From Acetobacter sp. UBA5411 (GTDB taxonomy: Bacteria; Pseudomonadota; Alphaproteobacteria; Acetobacterales; Acetobacteraceae): a stretch of DNA of 37,030 nucleotides. Below, piece by piece: positions 18,561 to 26,159 of the stretch. Within the stretch, counting starts at the first letter, position 1, and every line of letters starts with the position of its first letter. The stretch covers positions 130,324-167,353 of the forward strand of contig NZ_DHNR01000026.1 in assembly GCF_002409645.1 (NCBI RefSeq). Direction: 5' to 3'. Both the position numbers and the translations under genes were made by a program. The notes below the pieces were generated by a model. That model was not told the DNA's origin, searched no databases, and was given only the letters and a program-made list of their open reading frames with translations.

Positions 18561-19223
18561 ATGGTCAATGTATCGTCAGGCAGTCCATACCGGCATAAGC
18601 GATTCAACATCATCATGACGCTGATTGACGATATTGTAGTTGACAGGAAATCGTGTCGGATTGTTGATTTGGGAGGAACTCCAGATTACTGGCGCGATTT
18701 TCCAGCGTTTCAAGGACGGCCAGAGATTACAGTCCTAGTGGTTAATCTGGTTCAGTATACCAGCGATGATACCCGGATACAGTGTATTGTTGGTGATGCG
18801 ACTTCTCTTTCGAGCTTGGAAGATAATACATTCGATCTTGTTCATTCCAACAGTGTGATCGAGCATGTCGGAACGCTGGAAGATATGAAGCGTATGGCTC
18901 AAGAAGTGCGGCGTCTTGCTCCAGTTTATTATGTGCAGGCTCCGAATTACTGGTTTCCCTATGAATTCCATACCTGCATGATCGGATTTCACTGGCTGCC
19001 AAAGATGTTTCGACGGTTTCTCGTGCGTCAACTTTCCTGCGGGCATTATCCGCGTGCCAGAAACGCAGCAGAAGCCCAAGCCTATGTCGCGGACGCGAAT
19101 AGTATCACGAATCGACAGATGCGGACCCTGTTTCCAGATGCGGAGATCAAGCCGGAAAAATTTCTTGGGCTGACGAAAAGCTGGATGGCAATCAGGCGAT
19201 CTTCACGCTCTGATTCTATATGA
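18561..19223 (+). CDS. Class I SAM-dependent methyltransferase (type 11-like)
   Basis: This is a 220-residue methyltransferase. SAM-binding motif I is IVDLGGTPDYW, the acidic second motif region follows, and FDLVHSNSVIEHVG is the family's post-motif strand. Type-11-like enzymes methylate small molecules, lipids or sugars; relatives often occur in polysaccharide clusters, but the substrate here is unknown. The ATG at 18561 is chosen for GGAG 5 nt upstream. A TTG at 18486 would extend the frame through a hairpin and is unlikely. Base use is more AT-rich than in rsmB and trpG on either side, and no functional partner is adjacent, which suggests acquisition or insertion between them. It is 45 bp from trpG on the same strand. 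Confidence 0.82.
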   Translation: MVNVSSGSPYRHKRFNIIMTLIDDIVVDRKSCRIVDLGGTPDYWRDFPAFQGRPEITVLVVNLVQYTSDDTRIQCIVGDATSLSSLEDNTFDLVHSNSVIEHVGTLEDMKRMAQEVRRLAPVYYVQAPNYWFPYEFHTCMIGFHWLPKMFRRFLVRQLSCGHYPRARNAAEAQAYVADANSITNRQMRTLFPDAEIKPEKFLGLTKSWMAIRRSSRSDSI

Positions 19224-19268
19224 AGCTGACTATTTGACCGGAGCGGCTGGGAACGTCATCATGACGCC

Positions 19269-19865
19269 ATGATCCTGCTGATCGACAATTATGACAGCTT
19301 CACCTTCAACCTCGTCCATTATTTTGGCGAGTTGGGGGAGGAGTGTGAGGTCCACCGCAACGACTCCCTGAGCGTTGAAGAGGTGGCAGCCCGCAAGCCG
19401 GAAGCCATTGTGCTCTCGCCCGGTCCCTGCACGCCGAACGAGGCGGGCATCTGCTGTGACGTGATCCGTACGCTCGGGCCCACGACCCCCATTCTGGGTG
19501 TGTGCCTTGGGCATCAGGCTATCGGACAGGTGTTTGGCGGCAAGGTGATCCGTGCGCCGGAGCCTGTGCATGGTAAGGTCTGGCCGGTCTATCACGAGAA
19601 CACGGATGTGTTCGCTGGTCTGCCGAACCCGGTGAATGTGACGCGCTATCACAGTCTGATTGTGGAAGCGTCAACGCTGCCAGAAGTTCTGGAACGGACG
19701 GCGTGGACGGAGGACGGCATCATCATGGGGCTGCGTCATCGTCAGTATCCTGTGCATGGTGTGCAGTTCCATCCGGAAAGCATCGCGTCGGAAGGCGGAC
19801 ACGACATGCTGCGGAATTTCCTGAGTATGGCGCGCACATGGAACGACACGCGGCGGGCGGCGTAG
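19269..19865 (+). CDS. trpG: Anthranilate synthase component II (glutamine amidotransferase)
   Basis: TrpG releases ammonia from glutamine for anthranilate synthase component I in tryptophan synthesis. In many bacteria the same subunit also serves aminodeoxychorismate synthase (PabA role) in folate synthesis. The 198-residue class I amidotransferase is complete: DNYDSFTFNLVHYFG at the N-terminus, the oxyanion strand LSPGPCTPNEAG, nucleophile Cys79 in GVCLGHQ, and the His168/Glu170 pair in VQFHPES. The ATG at 19269 has no clear ribosome binding site. A 13-bp palindrome (CGTCAT C ATGACG, 19254-19266) lies just before it. trpD follows after 30 bp. trpE, the partner gene, is not next to it in this window. 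Confidence 0.95.
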   Translation: MILLIDNYDSFTFNLVHYFGELGEECEVHRNDSLSVEEVAARKPEAIVLSPGPCTPNEAGICCDVIRTLGPTTPILGVCLGHQAIGQVFGGKVIRAPEPVHGKVWPVYHENTDVFAGLPNPVNVTRYHSLIVEASTLPEVLERTAWTEDGIIMGLRHRQYPVHGVQFHPESIASEGGHDMLRNFLSMARTWNDTRRAA

Positions 19866-19895
19866 GGCTGTTTCGATGACGACAGGATTTCGGGT

Positions 19896-21008
19896 ATGAG
19901 CGGACCGTCGACGATCCCGGCTGAAGAGCCGCAGACAGCGGCACGCGAGCGGTTCCGGGTCATTCTGCGTCATGTCGCTGAGGGCAAGCCTCTCTCCAAA
20001 GCGGAGGCGGAAGAAGCTTTTGGGCTCGTCATGGATGGCGTTGCCGATGGAGTGCAGATTGCAGCGCTGCTCATGGGTATGCGGGTTCGTGGAGAGACAC
20101 AGGACGAACTGCTCGGTGCCGTGAAGGCCGTGCGCTCGCGGATGAAAGCCCTGCACGAACCGCCGCCGGATGCGATCGACGTCTGCGGCACGGGTGGTGA
20201 CGGTCATGGCACGCTCAATGTGTCCACGTCCGTTGCGTTTGTTCTAGCTGGACTCGGTGTGCCCGTGGCCAAGCACGGTAATCGGGCACTGTCGTCTAAG
20301 GCTGGAGCGTCCGACGTGCTGACGGCGCTTGGCGTGCCTCTGAAGGATGATGTCGCTACGTTGGGAGCGGATCTGCGTGAGAGAAATCTGACGTTCATGG
20401 CCGCCCCGCACCATCATCCCGCCATGCGTCATGCTGCGGGCGTGCGGCGGGCGCTTGGTGTGCGGACCCTGTTCAATTTCGTTGGTCCTCTGGTCAATCC
20501 GGCCTGCGTGACCCGACAGTTGGTTGGCGTGTCCGATGCAGCATGGCTGGCACCGATTGTTGATACACTGGCGAAGCTCGGTTCGACGCGGGTATGGGCG
20601 GTCTGCGGTGAAATTCCGGGTTCTTCGTTGCGCTGGATTGACGAGATCACGCTGGCTGGTCCGACCCATGTCGAAGCGTTTGAAGGGGGGGGACGTCATC
20701 GGTTCACCCTTGAGCCGGAGATGGCCGGACTGACCCGTGCGCCCGTCTCCGCGATTGCGGGAGGAGGGCCTGACGAGAACGCCCGGGCATTGGAGGCCTT
20801 GCTTCGCGGTTCTCATGGCCCATATCGTGATACGGTGCTTTTCAATGCTGCCTGTGGCCTGCATATTGCGGGCAAGGGGCAGGTTTTGAATGGTGCCGGT
20901 CAGGTGGATAGGGATGTTCTGTGCAGGCTGGTGAGTCTGGCGGCATCCTCTATCGACAGTGGTGCGGCTCTGGCCTCGCTGGAAGCGGCTCGCAGAGTTA
21001 CTGGATAA
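19896..21008 (+). CDS. trpD: Anthranilate phosphoribosyltransferase
   Basis: TrpD joins anthranilate to PRPP in the second step of tryptophan synthesis. The 370-residue product is slightly longer than the usual 330-350, mainly by an N-terminal tail of about 15 residues. The PRPP-binding motif is GTGGDG (98-103), followed by NVSTSVAF, KHGNR (126-130), and the conserved region GVRTLFNFVGPLVNPA; PDENARALEALL contains the second metal-binding region. The ATG at 19896 has AGGA about 9 nt upstream. The gene lies between trpG (30 bp) and trpC (159 bp gap with hairpins). Confidence 0.95.
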   Translation: MSGPSTIPAEEPQTAARERFRVILRHVAEGKPLSKAEAEEAFGLVMDGVADGVQIAALLMGMRVRGETQDELLGAVKAVRSRMKALHEPPPDAIDVCGTGGDGHGTLNVSTSVAFVLAGLGVPVAKHGNRALSSKAGASDVLTALGVPLKDDVATLGADLRERNLTFMAAPHHHPAMRHAAGVRRALGVRTLFNFVGPLVNPACVTRQLVGVSDAAWLAPIVDTLAKLGSTRVWAVCGEIPGSSLRWIDEITLAGPTHVEAFEGGGRHRFTLEPEMAGLTRAPVSAIAGGGPDENARALEALLRGSHGPYRDTVLFNAACGLHIAGKGQVLNGAGQVDRDVLCRLVSLAASSIDSGAALASLEAARRVTG

Positions 21009-21028
21009 AACCGCAAGATCACTTTATA

Positions 21029-21091
21029 GGGATATGCTATCCCGTAGCGGTGCAATGTTGCTGCACAGGACGCGCCATTCTGGCGGCGCGT
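21029..21091 (+). other. Consecutive hairpins in the trpD-trpC gap
   Basis: Inverted repeats follow each other: GGGATA/TATCCC with a 3-nt loop (21029-21043), a short GTGCA/TGCAC stem, and ACGCGCC/GGCGCGT with an 8-nt loop (21070-21091). None has a T-run, so processing or RNA stability is more likely than termination. The rest of the gap (21008-21167) holds no gene. Confidence 0.45.
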
Positions 21092-21167
21092 GAAATGGCT
21101 CTGAATATCGCATGAGCGGCAGTCAGCCAGCGATAAAGTCATCCATGTTCATTTACGAGACGGAGAC

Positions 21168-22028
21168 ATGATGAACGAGACATCGGATCAGGTGCCAGTT
21201 GCGACCAATGCCGAGGCATGCTCCGAACCATCGGATGTTCTTGGCCGGATTGTGGCGCGCACGAAGGTGGAGGTGGCTCACCGTTCGACGCTGCTGAGTC
21301 TGAAAGACATCACGGCGAAGGCTCTGGAGACGCAGTTTACCTCGCGTGGTTTCGGGCGGGCGCTCAAGGACAAGACCGCGGAGATGATTCCCGGCTTTAT
21401 CGCCGAAATCAAGAAAGCCTCTCCCTCGGCAGGTCTGCTGCGCGATCCGTATGATCCTGTCGGTATCGCGAAATCCTATGAAGCGGCTGGTGCGGCCTGT
21501 CTGTCTGTTCTGACGGAAAGTTCCTGTTTTCATGGGAGCAATGAGGACCTTATCGCTGCGCGTGCTGCCTGTGAGCTTCCTGTGCTTCGCAAGGATTTCA
21601 TTATCGACCCTTGGCAGGTTTATGAGAGCCGGGTGATCGGTGCGGACTGCATTCTGCTGATCATGGCGATCCTGACAGATGAAGAAGCGGCGGCGCTGGT
21701 CGATCATGCCAAGGGCCTCGACATGGATGTGCTGGTAGAAGTCCACTCGGAAGAGGAACTGAACCGGGCGCTTGCGCTCGATACGTCGCTGATCGGGATC
21801 AACAACCGTAATCTCAAGACCCTGACCACTGATCTCGACATGACCATCCAGCTCGCGCCTCTCGTGCCGCCGGACAAGATCATTGTGTCGGAAAGTGGCA
21901 TCAAGACGGCAGAAGATGTGAAGCGTCTGTCAACGGTGGGAGCCAGTGGTTTCCTTGTCGGTGAATCGCTTCTGCGGGCTCCTGATCCGGGTGAGGCATT
22001 GAAGGCTCTGATGAAGCCAGTTGCCTGA
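21168..22028 (+). CDS. trpC: Indole-3-glycerol phosphate synthase
   Basis: TrpC closes the indole ring of tryptophan from carboxyphenylamino-deoxyribulose phosphate. It is a single-domain TIM barrel of 286 residues with no TrpF fusion. The family landmarks are present: IAEIKKASPSAG (E80, K82), LTESSCFHGS, LRKDFIIDPWQV with the catalytic Lys, GINNRNLKTL, IVSESGI and GFLVGESLLRA. Two adjacent ATG codons occur at 21168 and 21171; GGAG at 21162-21165 has the better spacing (5 nt) for the second. The N-terminal 20 residues are extra compared with compact homologues. It is followed by a strong terminator. Confidence 0.96.
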   Translation: MMNETSDQVPVATNAEACSEPSDVLGRIVARTKVEVAHRSTLLSLKDITAKALETQFTSRGFGRALKDKTAEMIPGFIAEIKKASPSAGLLRDPYDPVGIAKSYEAAGAACLSVLTESSCFHGSNEDLIAARAACELPVLRKDFIIDPWQVYESRVIGADCILLIMAILTDEEAAALVDHAKGLDMDVLVEVHSEEELNRALALDTSLIGINNRNLKTLTTDLDMTIQLAPLVPPDKIIVSESGIKTAEDVKRLSTVGASGFLVGESLLRAPDPGEALKALMKPVA

Positions 22029-22058
22029 TTACTGGTAGATCAGGTGTTATTTCTGAAG

Positions 22059-22087
22059 CGGCTGTTCCTACAGGAGCAGCCGTTTTT
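22059..22087 (+). terminator. Rho-independent terminator after trpC
   Basis: CGGCTGTTCC (22059-22068) pairs with GGAGCAGCCG (22073-22082), with one G-U pair and a TACA loop, followed by five T (22083-22087). It starts 31 bp after the trpC stop and ends the trp unit. Confidence 0.9.
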
Positions 22088-22207
22088 GATTCTATTGCAT
22101 GTTCTGTAAGGGGACTTGGAAATTCAGCATCTCAGGAATGCTCAGTAGGTAAAAAGATTTTTCAGAATTTCATATTCAGACAGATGTGATGGGCAACAAG
22201 GAAAGTC

Positions 22208-22387
22208 ATGATCTTCCATGTTGGTCACGAGTTATGGCTCTGCGCCAATGATGTTGGTTCTTTGCGAGACGATATGCCCGACGGTCGTTTTCGTGCCTCC
22301 GGTAAAGTGCTGGCTGCATTTAACCGTCAGAGGCAAGCCATCTTTGGTTCATCACAATTGGAAAAGCGTTACTCTGAACAACCATGA
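22208..22387 (+). CDS. Small protein, possibly DUF1488-like (59 residues)
   Basis: This short gene has an ATG at 22208 with AAGGA 5 nt upstream (22198-22202) and a TGA at 22385-22387. The product begins MIFHVGHELWLCANDVGSL, and a later stretch reads GKVLAAFNRQRQAIF. The pattern (beta strands, then an Asp-rich turn, then an amphipathic helix with LAAFxxxRxxI) resembles the small DUF1488 family, from memory only. The function of that family is not known. The last 19 bp overlap the end of bphP on the other strand, so the two genes are convergent. No signal peptide or membrane helix is present. The strong ribosome binding site is the main reason to call it. Confidence 0.6.
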   Translation: MIFHVGHELWLCANDVGSLRDDMPDGRFRASGKVLAAFNRQRQAIFGSSQLEKRYSEQP

Positions 22388-24951
22388 TTTGCCAGAACGA
22401 CGCTAAGAGCGCTGGCGGCTTCGCTGGCGATGTAAGGTTTTTCCATGACCGTTACGGTTGGTAACGGGGCGGATGGTAAATTTTCCTTGCTGTACCCTGT
22501 GGCGTACATAAATGGGATGGATTTTTCCATCAGCAATGTGGCGACGGGTGCTGAACTCACGTCATTCAGGTTCATGTCCAGAAACGCGATATCAATCGGG
22601 GAAGTGTGCACGATATCCAGCGCTGACGGAACATCAGACGCGATGATGGCGTTTGCTCCAAAATCAGAAACAAGTGTGTCCTGCATATCGAGTGCTATCA
22701 GGAATTCATCTTCCAGAATAAGAACCGTTTTGCCTTGCAAAAGATTTGATTGATCTGTCTTCTGATCAGAAGAAGTCTCTGTCTGAACAACGGAATTTTC
22801 GGTATTCTGATGTGTGGTGCTGACGAGCGCGCTGGTGGGAAGACGGATGTCGACGGTGATCCCTTCCGGATCGAAGGACGTTGTGGCGCTTCCACCGAGA
22901 TCGTGGGTGATGGCGCGTTCGATCAGCAGGCTGCCGAAGCCTGATCGGGTCGGGGCACGGACGACCGGACCATTTCGTTCCTGCCAGCGGATATGACAGA
23001 AATCCGTCGAGAGGTCAGATGTCCATGTAATGGTCAACTGGCCAGCCGGAGTGGAGAGCGCACCATATTTGACGGCGTTGGTGGTCAGTTCATGAAAAAG
23101 TAGGGCCAGCAGACTCAGCGCTCTGTCGGTGACGAAAAGATCCGGTCCGTTGAGGATGATCTTGCCTTCGCCGGATGAATAAGGGGCAATTTCTGTGGCT
23201 AGCAGATTGCGAAGCGAACCGTCCTCGGTCGAACTCATCGCCAGATCGTGGGCGCGTCCCAGAGCTTTGAATCGTTCCTGAATGGTGTCACGATATCTGG
23301 TGGCGCTATCATTTTCGGGGGGAAGGCGCGCTACGACCGAACCAACCATGGCGAGCACGTTTTTGACGCGATGATTCAGTTCCTCGGTCAGCATGCGGCG
23401 GTTGTTATCAGCCAGGATTGTTTCCTGAAGCTTCAGCCAGGCTGAGCGTGCGGCCACTTCCATCAGGGAGGTGCGGAACAGGGCGGCAATTTCAAGATCC
23501 TCATTGGACCAATCTGTGGAATGCCCTGTGACCTCTTCTGTCCAGATTTCAAAACTTCTGCGGGGCGTCAGGCGTAATCCGAGAGGACCAGTGGCATACG
23601 TCTTTTTAGGATCGCCGCCCCATACTACGGTCCGGATGATTTCCTGCCTGAACAGCACAAGGCAGTCATCCTGCTCCGGAGAGAAGGGGATAATCATCGC
23701 GCCGCAGATAGCGGAAGATGGTGAGAAGCCGCATGATTTGTTCAGACAGTCGCTCAGCCAGACCTGATTACCGGATGATGTGCCTACTTTGGCGACAAGT
23801 GCCCGGACTTCAGCCTCTGTCATAGCAAGACCGTGTGAGATCCAGCCCTGTTCCGTCAGCACGCCACTGCCGTCACAGGCAATGAATTCGTCAACCCGGG
23901 AGAGATACTCAGGCGCACACTGCAAAAGATCTGTGATGGCGCAACTGTCATGCAGGAATTGATGCAGGAACTTGTGCGTGCTCTGGCTAAGGTCAAGACG
24001 ACGGGAGCGGTGCAGTGAAACGACCTGAAGGCCGATAAATTCGCCGATCAGCTTGGCGGCGATCCGTTCAGCCATCAACAGGGTGCGCGGTGTGTAGTGA
24101 TGACAGGCGATGAGGCCCCACAACTTGCCATCGACGATCAGCGAGACTGACATGGATGCGTGAACGCCCATGTTGATCAGATATTCGCAATGGACGGGCG
24201 AAACCGCGCGCAGATGCATGAACGACATGTCCAGCGGCGCGTCGCCGGGGGATTCGATCAACGGCACAGGACGGAAGCTGGCGTCGCTGACGACACGGAT
24301 CAGGGAGCGTTTGTACAGTTCGCGGGCCTGTGCAGGAATATCGCTGCTGGGGAAGCGCTGTCCGAGGAAGCTTTCCAGATTTTCTCGGCGTTCTTCGACG
24401 ATGACATGCCCAGACCAGTCGGGAGCAAAGCGGTAGACCATGACACGGTCGTAACCGAACATCTGGCGTATGGAGGCGGCGGAACGCTGAAGGAGTGAAA
24501 GGATGTCACTCGGGTTACGGATATGTTCGATTAGCCGGCGTTGTCTGACAGCGAGACTGGCATGCAGTTGCGGGGGCGTCGGGAGTTCGAACTCTACTAT
24601 GATGAGATCGCCCGCACGATGGACCGCGATATCCCGTTCCTGTTGTTCGGAGCAGGAGACGTTGAATTCTATGATGGGATAAGTTGTATCGCCGTTTCCT
24701 GCGAGCGAAAGTATTATCGTCGCGGCTTCTTCACCGACGCATTCCGTCAGCTTCATGCCCATCTGGACAGGCGATCTTTTCATGAAAACAGCGGTGTTTT
24801 CGGAAAAGCGGCTGAGACGGTATTCTGGTCCTGTGAAGGCCATCATGCATCCCGCCGGCTGAATGCTGGCGGGGATATGGATTGGCTCGCGGTCGCAGTT
24901 TGTCAGATCAGCCTGCCCGAAAACCGCTTTCTCGATTGCGATCGCTGTCAT
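22369..24951 (-). CDS. bphP: Bacteriophytochrome hybrid histidine kinase (PAS-GAF-PHY-HWE kinase-receiver)
   Basis: This is a red/far-red photoreceptor kinase of 860 residues. Chromophore attachment: Cys19 in DLTNCDREPIHIP, the biliverdin-binding Cys of bacteriophytochromes. The GAF domain has the PxSDIP motif as FPSSDIPAQA (Asp204) and the pocket histidines His254 (SPVHCEYLINMG) and His284/285. The PHY tongue carries PRRSFEIW (463-470). The kinase is of the HWE type: phospho-acceptor His527 in EELNHRVKN, His620 in the N-box FHELTTNAVKYG, and Trp656-X-Glu658. A C-terminal receiver has acidic residues at 747-749, phospho-acceptor Asp792 (AFLDMNL) and Lys838. Its ATG overlaps the bphO stop (ATGA), so the chromophore-making enzyme and sensor are translationally coupled. 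HWE kinases often act in general stress signalling; the partner here is unknown. Confidence 0.95.
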   Translation of the reverse strand: MTAIAIEKAVFGQADLTNCDREPIHIPASIQPAGCMMAFTGPEYRLSRFSENTAVFMKRSPVQMGMKLTECVGEEAATIILSLAGNGDTTYPIIEFNVSCSEQQERDIAVHRAGDLIIVEFELPTPPQLHASLAVRQRRLIEHIRNPSDILSLLQRSAASIRQMFGYDRVMVYRFAPDWSGHVIVEERRENLESFLGQRFPSSDIPAQARELYKRSLIRVVSDASFRPVPLIESPGDAPLDMSFMHLRAVSPVHCEYLINMGVHASMSVSLIVDGKLWGLIACHHYTPRTLLMAERIAAKLIGEFIGLQVVSLHRSRRLDLSQSTHKFLHQFLHDSCAITDLLQCAPEYLSRVDEFIACDGSGVLTEQGWISHGLAMTEAEVRALVAKVGTSSGNQVWLSDCLNKSCGFSPSSAICGAMIIPFSPEQDDCLVLFRQEIIRTVVWGGDPKKTYATGPLGLRLTPRRSFEIWTEEVTGHSTDWSNEDLEIAALFRTSLMEVAARSAWLKLQETILADNNRRMLTEELNHRVKNVLAMVGSVVARLPPENDSATRYRDTIQERFKALGRAHDLAMSSTEDGSLRNLLATEIAPYSSGEGKIILNGPDLFVTDRALSLLALLFHELTTNAVKYGALSTPAGQLTITWTSDLSTDFCHIRWQERNGPVVRAPTRSGFGSLLIERAITHDLGGSATTSFDPEGITVDIRLPTSALVSTTHQNTENSVVQTETSSDQKTDQSNLLQGKTVLILEDEFLIALDMQDTLVSDFGANAIIASDVPSALDIVHTSPIDIAFLDMNLNDVSSAPVATLLMEKSIPFMYATGYSKENLPSAPLPTVTVMEKPYIASEAASALSVVLANHGCSE

Positions 24952-25514
24952 GAGTATGGCAACGAGCGGACTGAATGAGGTTGCTGCATGGCGCTGATGG
25001 CAAGGTCGAAGGTGCGGATAGCGGTATTTTCGGCATCAGTGGGGTCGCCGGGATAGCGTTCGAGGCGCTCCACAAAGGCTTGCCAGCCAGAGAGATTATC
25101 GGCCTGCGCATTCAGGTGGCGGGCACCGTATTGATCGGTAAAGCCATGACTGGCGGCCTGCCGGACCAGAAAGCGCGCGCCGAGTGTCGAGCCTTCCAGC
25201 ACATACAGGGTGCCGAGTGTGGCTGCGGGACTGTCAGGTGCAGGCCACTCAAGAAGGGAGGGAACATCCAGCCTCAGATCGTCAAGATCCTGAATGATCA
25301 GGGCGCTGAGGCTTTTGGGTTTCCATGTGGCGAGAATTTCCGGCCATGGTGCAGTCTTCAGGCTTTGTTCCACGCTGAAACGGAAGGTGGCGATGCCGGT
25401 GAGATAGGCATGATAGGCCGCTGCGTTCTTCACGGGGCCTGCCAGTCTGTCGAGAACGGCATGACGAGACTGGGTCGCGGCCCTGAGCCGCGAACGAAGG
25501 GAGGTGCGATTCAT
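24948..25514 (-). CDS. bphO: Biliverdin-forming heme oxygenase BphO
   Basis: BphO opens heme to biliverdin, CO and iron, supplying the chromophore for the adjacent phytochrome. The 188-residue protein has the expected bacterial heme oxygenase pattern: likely proximal heme ligand His18 in TQSRHAVLD and the distal-helix motif LGTLYVLEGSTLGARFLV. This is the length of the phytochrome-linked branch, shorter than the iron-acquisition HmuO type. The ATG at 25514 has no obvious ribosome binding site. The stop overlaps the bphP start by four bases. An 18-bp palindrome lies 11 bp upstream of the start. Confidence 0.92.
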   Translation of the reverse strand: MNRTSLRSRLRAATQSRHAVLDRLAGPVKNAAAYHAYLTGIATFRFSVEQSLKTAPWPEILATWKPKSLSALIIQDLDDLRLDVPSLLEWPAPDSPAATLGTLYVLEGSTLGARFLVRQAASHGFTDQYGARHLNAQADNLSGWQAFVERLERYPGDPTDAENTAIRTFDLAISAMQQPHSVRSLPYS

Positions 25515-26159
25515 CGTTTTCGATCATAAATACAGGTATTTATAATACAAGTTTTATATGAAACTCTTCTCTCAAAGCGATTGGGGCACCGTTGATTGAG
25601 ATGATAGTTATCTCTGTTTACATTTTTAGAAAGTGCCACAGGTGAATTCCGTTGACCATTGCGATGAGGGCAATGATAGCGAAAAGTGTTGATGACAGCT
25701 TGCTATATTGTATTGCGCTGTCTCTGGATTCATTTTGTCTGACGAAGTCGTTTGACGGTATTTCGCTTCTTGTAAATCGAAATCGGTTTTTCCGGGAGAG
25801 ATATAATTTTTTCGTGAGAGAATAACCGATGCGATCTCTCGATGCTTACCCTTCTGATAAGCAGAGATGAGCTTTTTGTCGCTAAGATCATGCCGTTGCT
25901 TTCATGTGTTTCTCTATTTCAAAAATAGGGAAATAACATTGCAGATCGAATGGAAGTGCAGGCCATGTTGAGCTGTGTATTAGCTGACGACACGCTCCAG
26001 TCACGACAAGACTGGTAAGGTTTTGCCGTTTGGCAGGATCAACTATCGATATATGACTGATTCTATGACGGATTTTTCTGTCAACGCTGATGTCCTACCA
26101 TGAGCCATCCGAAATAGTTGTTCTGTTTTCTTATCTCGACGGAGAAGTTGCTTCATTCG
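25515..26159. other. AT-rich region without a called gene, between bphO and the XRE regulator
   Basis: These 645 bp are AT-rich. On the minus strand the frame 25618-25845 is open and ends in a convincing hydrophobic helix (LFAIIALIAMVNGIHLWHFL), but it has no usable start codon, so it looks like a decayed small membrane protein or chance. The bphO promoter is expected at the left end. I see nothing else. Confidence 0.45.
25526..25543 (-). promoter_or_regulatory. 18-bp palindrome at the bphO promoter, candidate operator
   Basis: ATAAATAC-AG-GTATTTAT is a perfect 8-2-8 inverted repeat beginning 11 bp upstream of the bphO ATG. It overlaps -10-like TATTAT/TATAAA sequences on the minus strand. 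Dimeric repressor or activator binding is plausible; the protein is unknown. Confidence 0.45.

Noticed and set aside
16943..22028. Single operon from rsmB to trpC
   Set aside because: Base composition, a 328-bp AT-rich gap and a separate methyltransferase gene interrupt it; only trpG-trpD(-trpC) is a supported unit.
25618..25845. Minus-strand open frame ending in a hydrophobic helix (LFAIIALIAMVNGIHLWHFL)
   Set aside because: It has no ATG, GTG or TTG start at a sensible position and no ribosome binding site. Kept only as a possible remnant.
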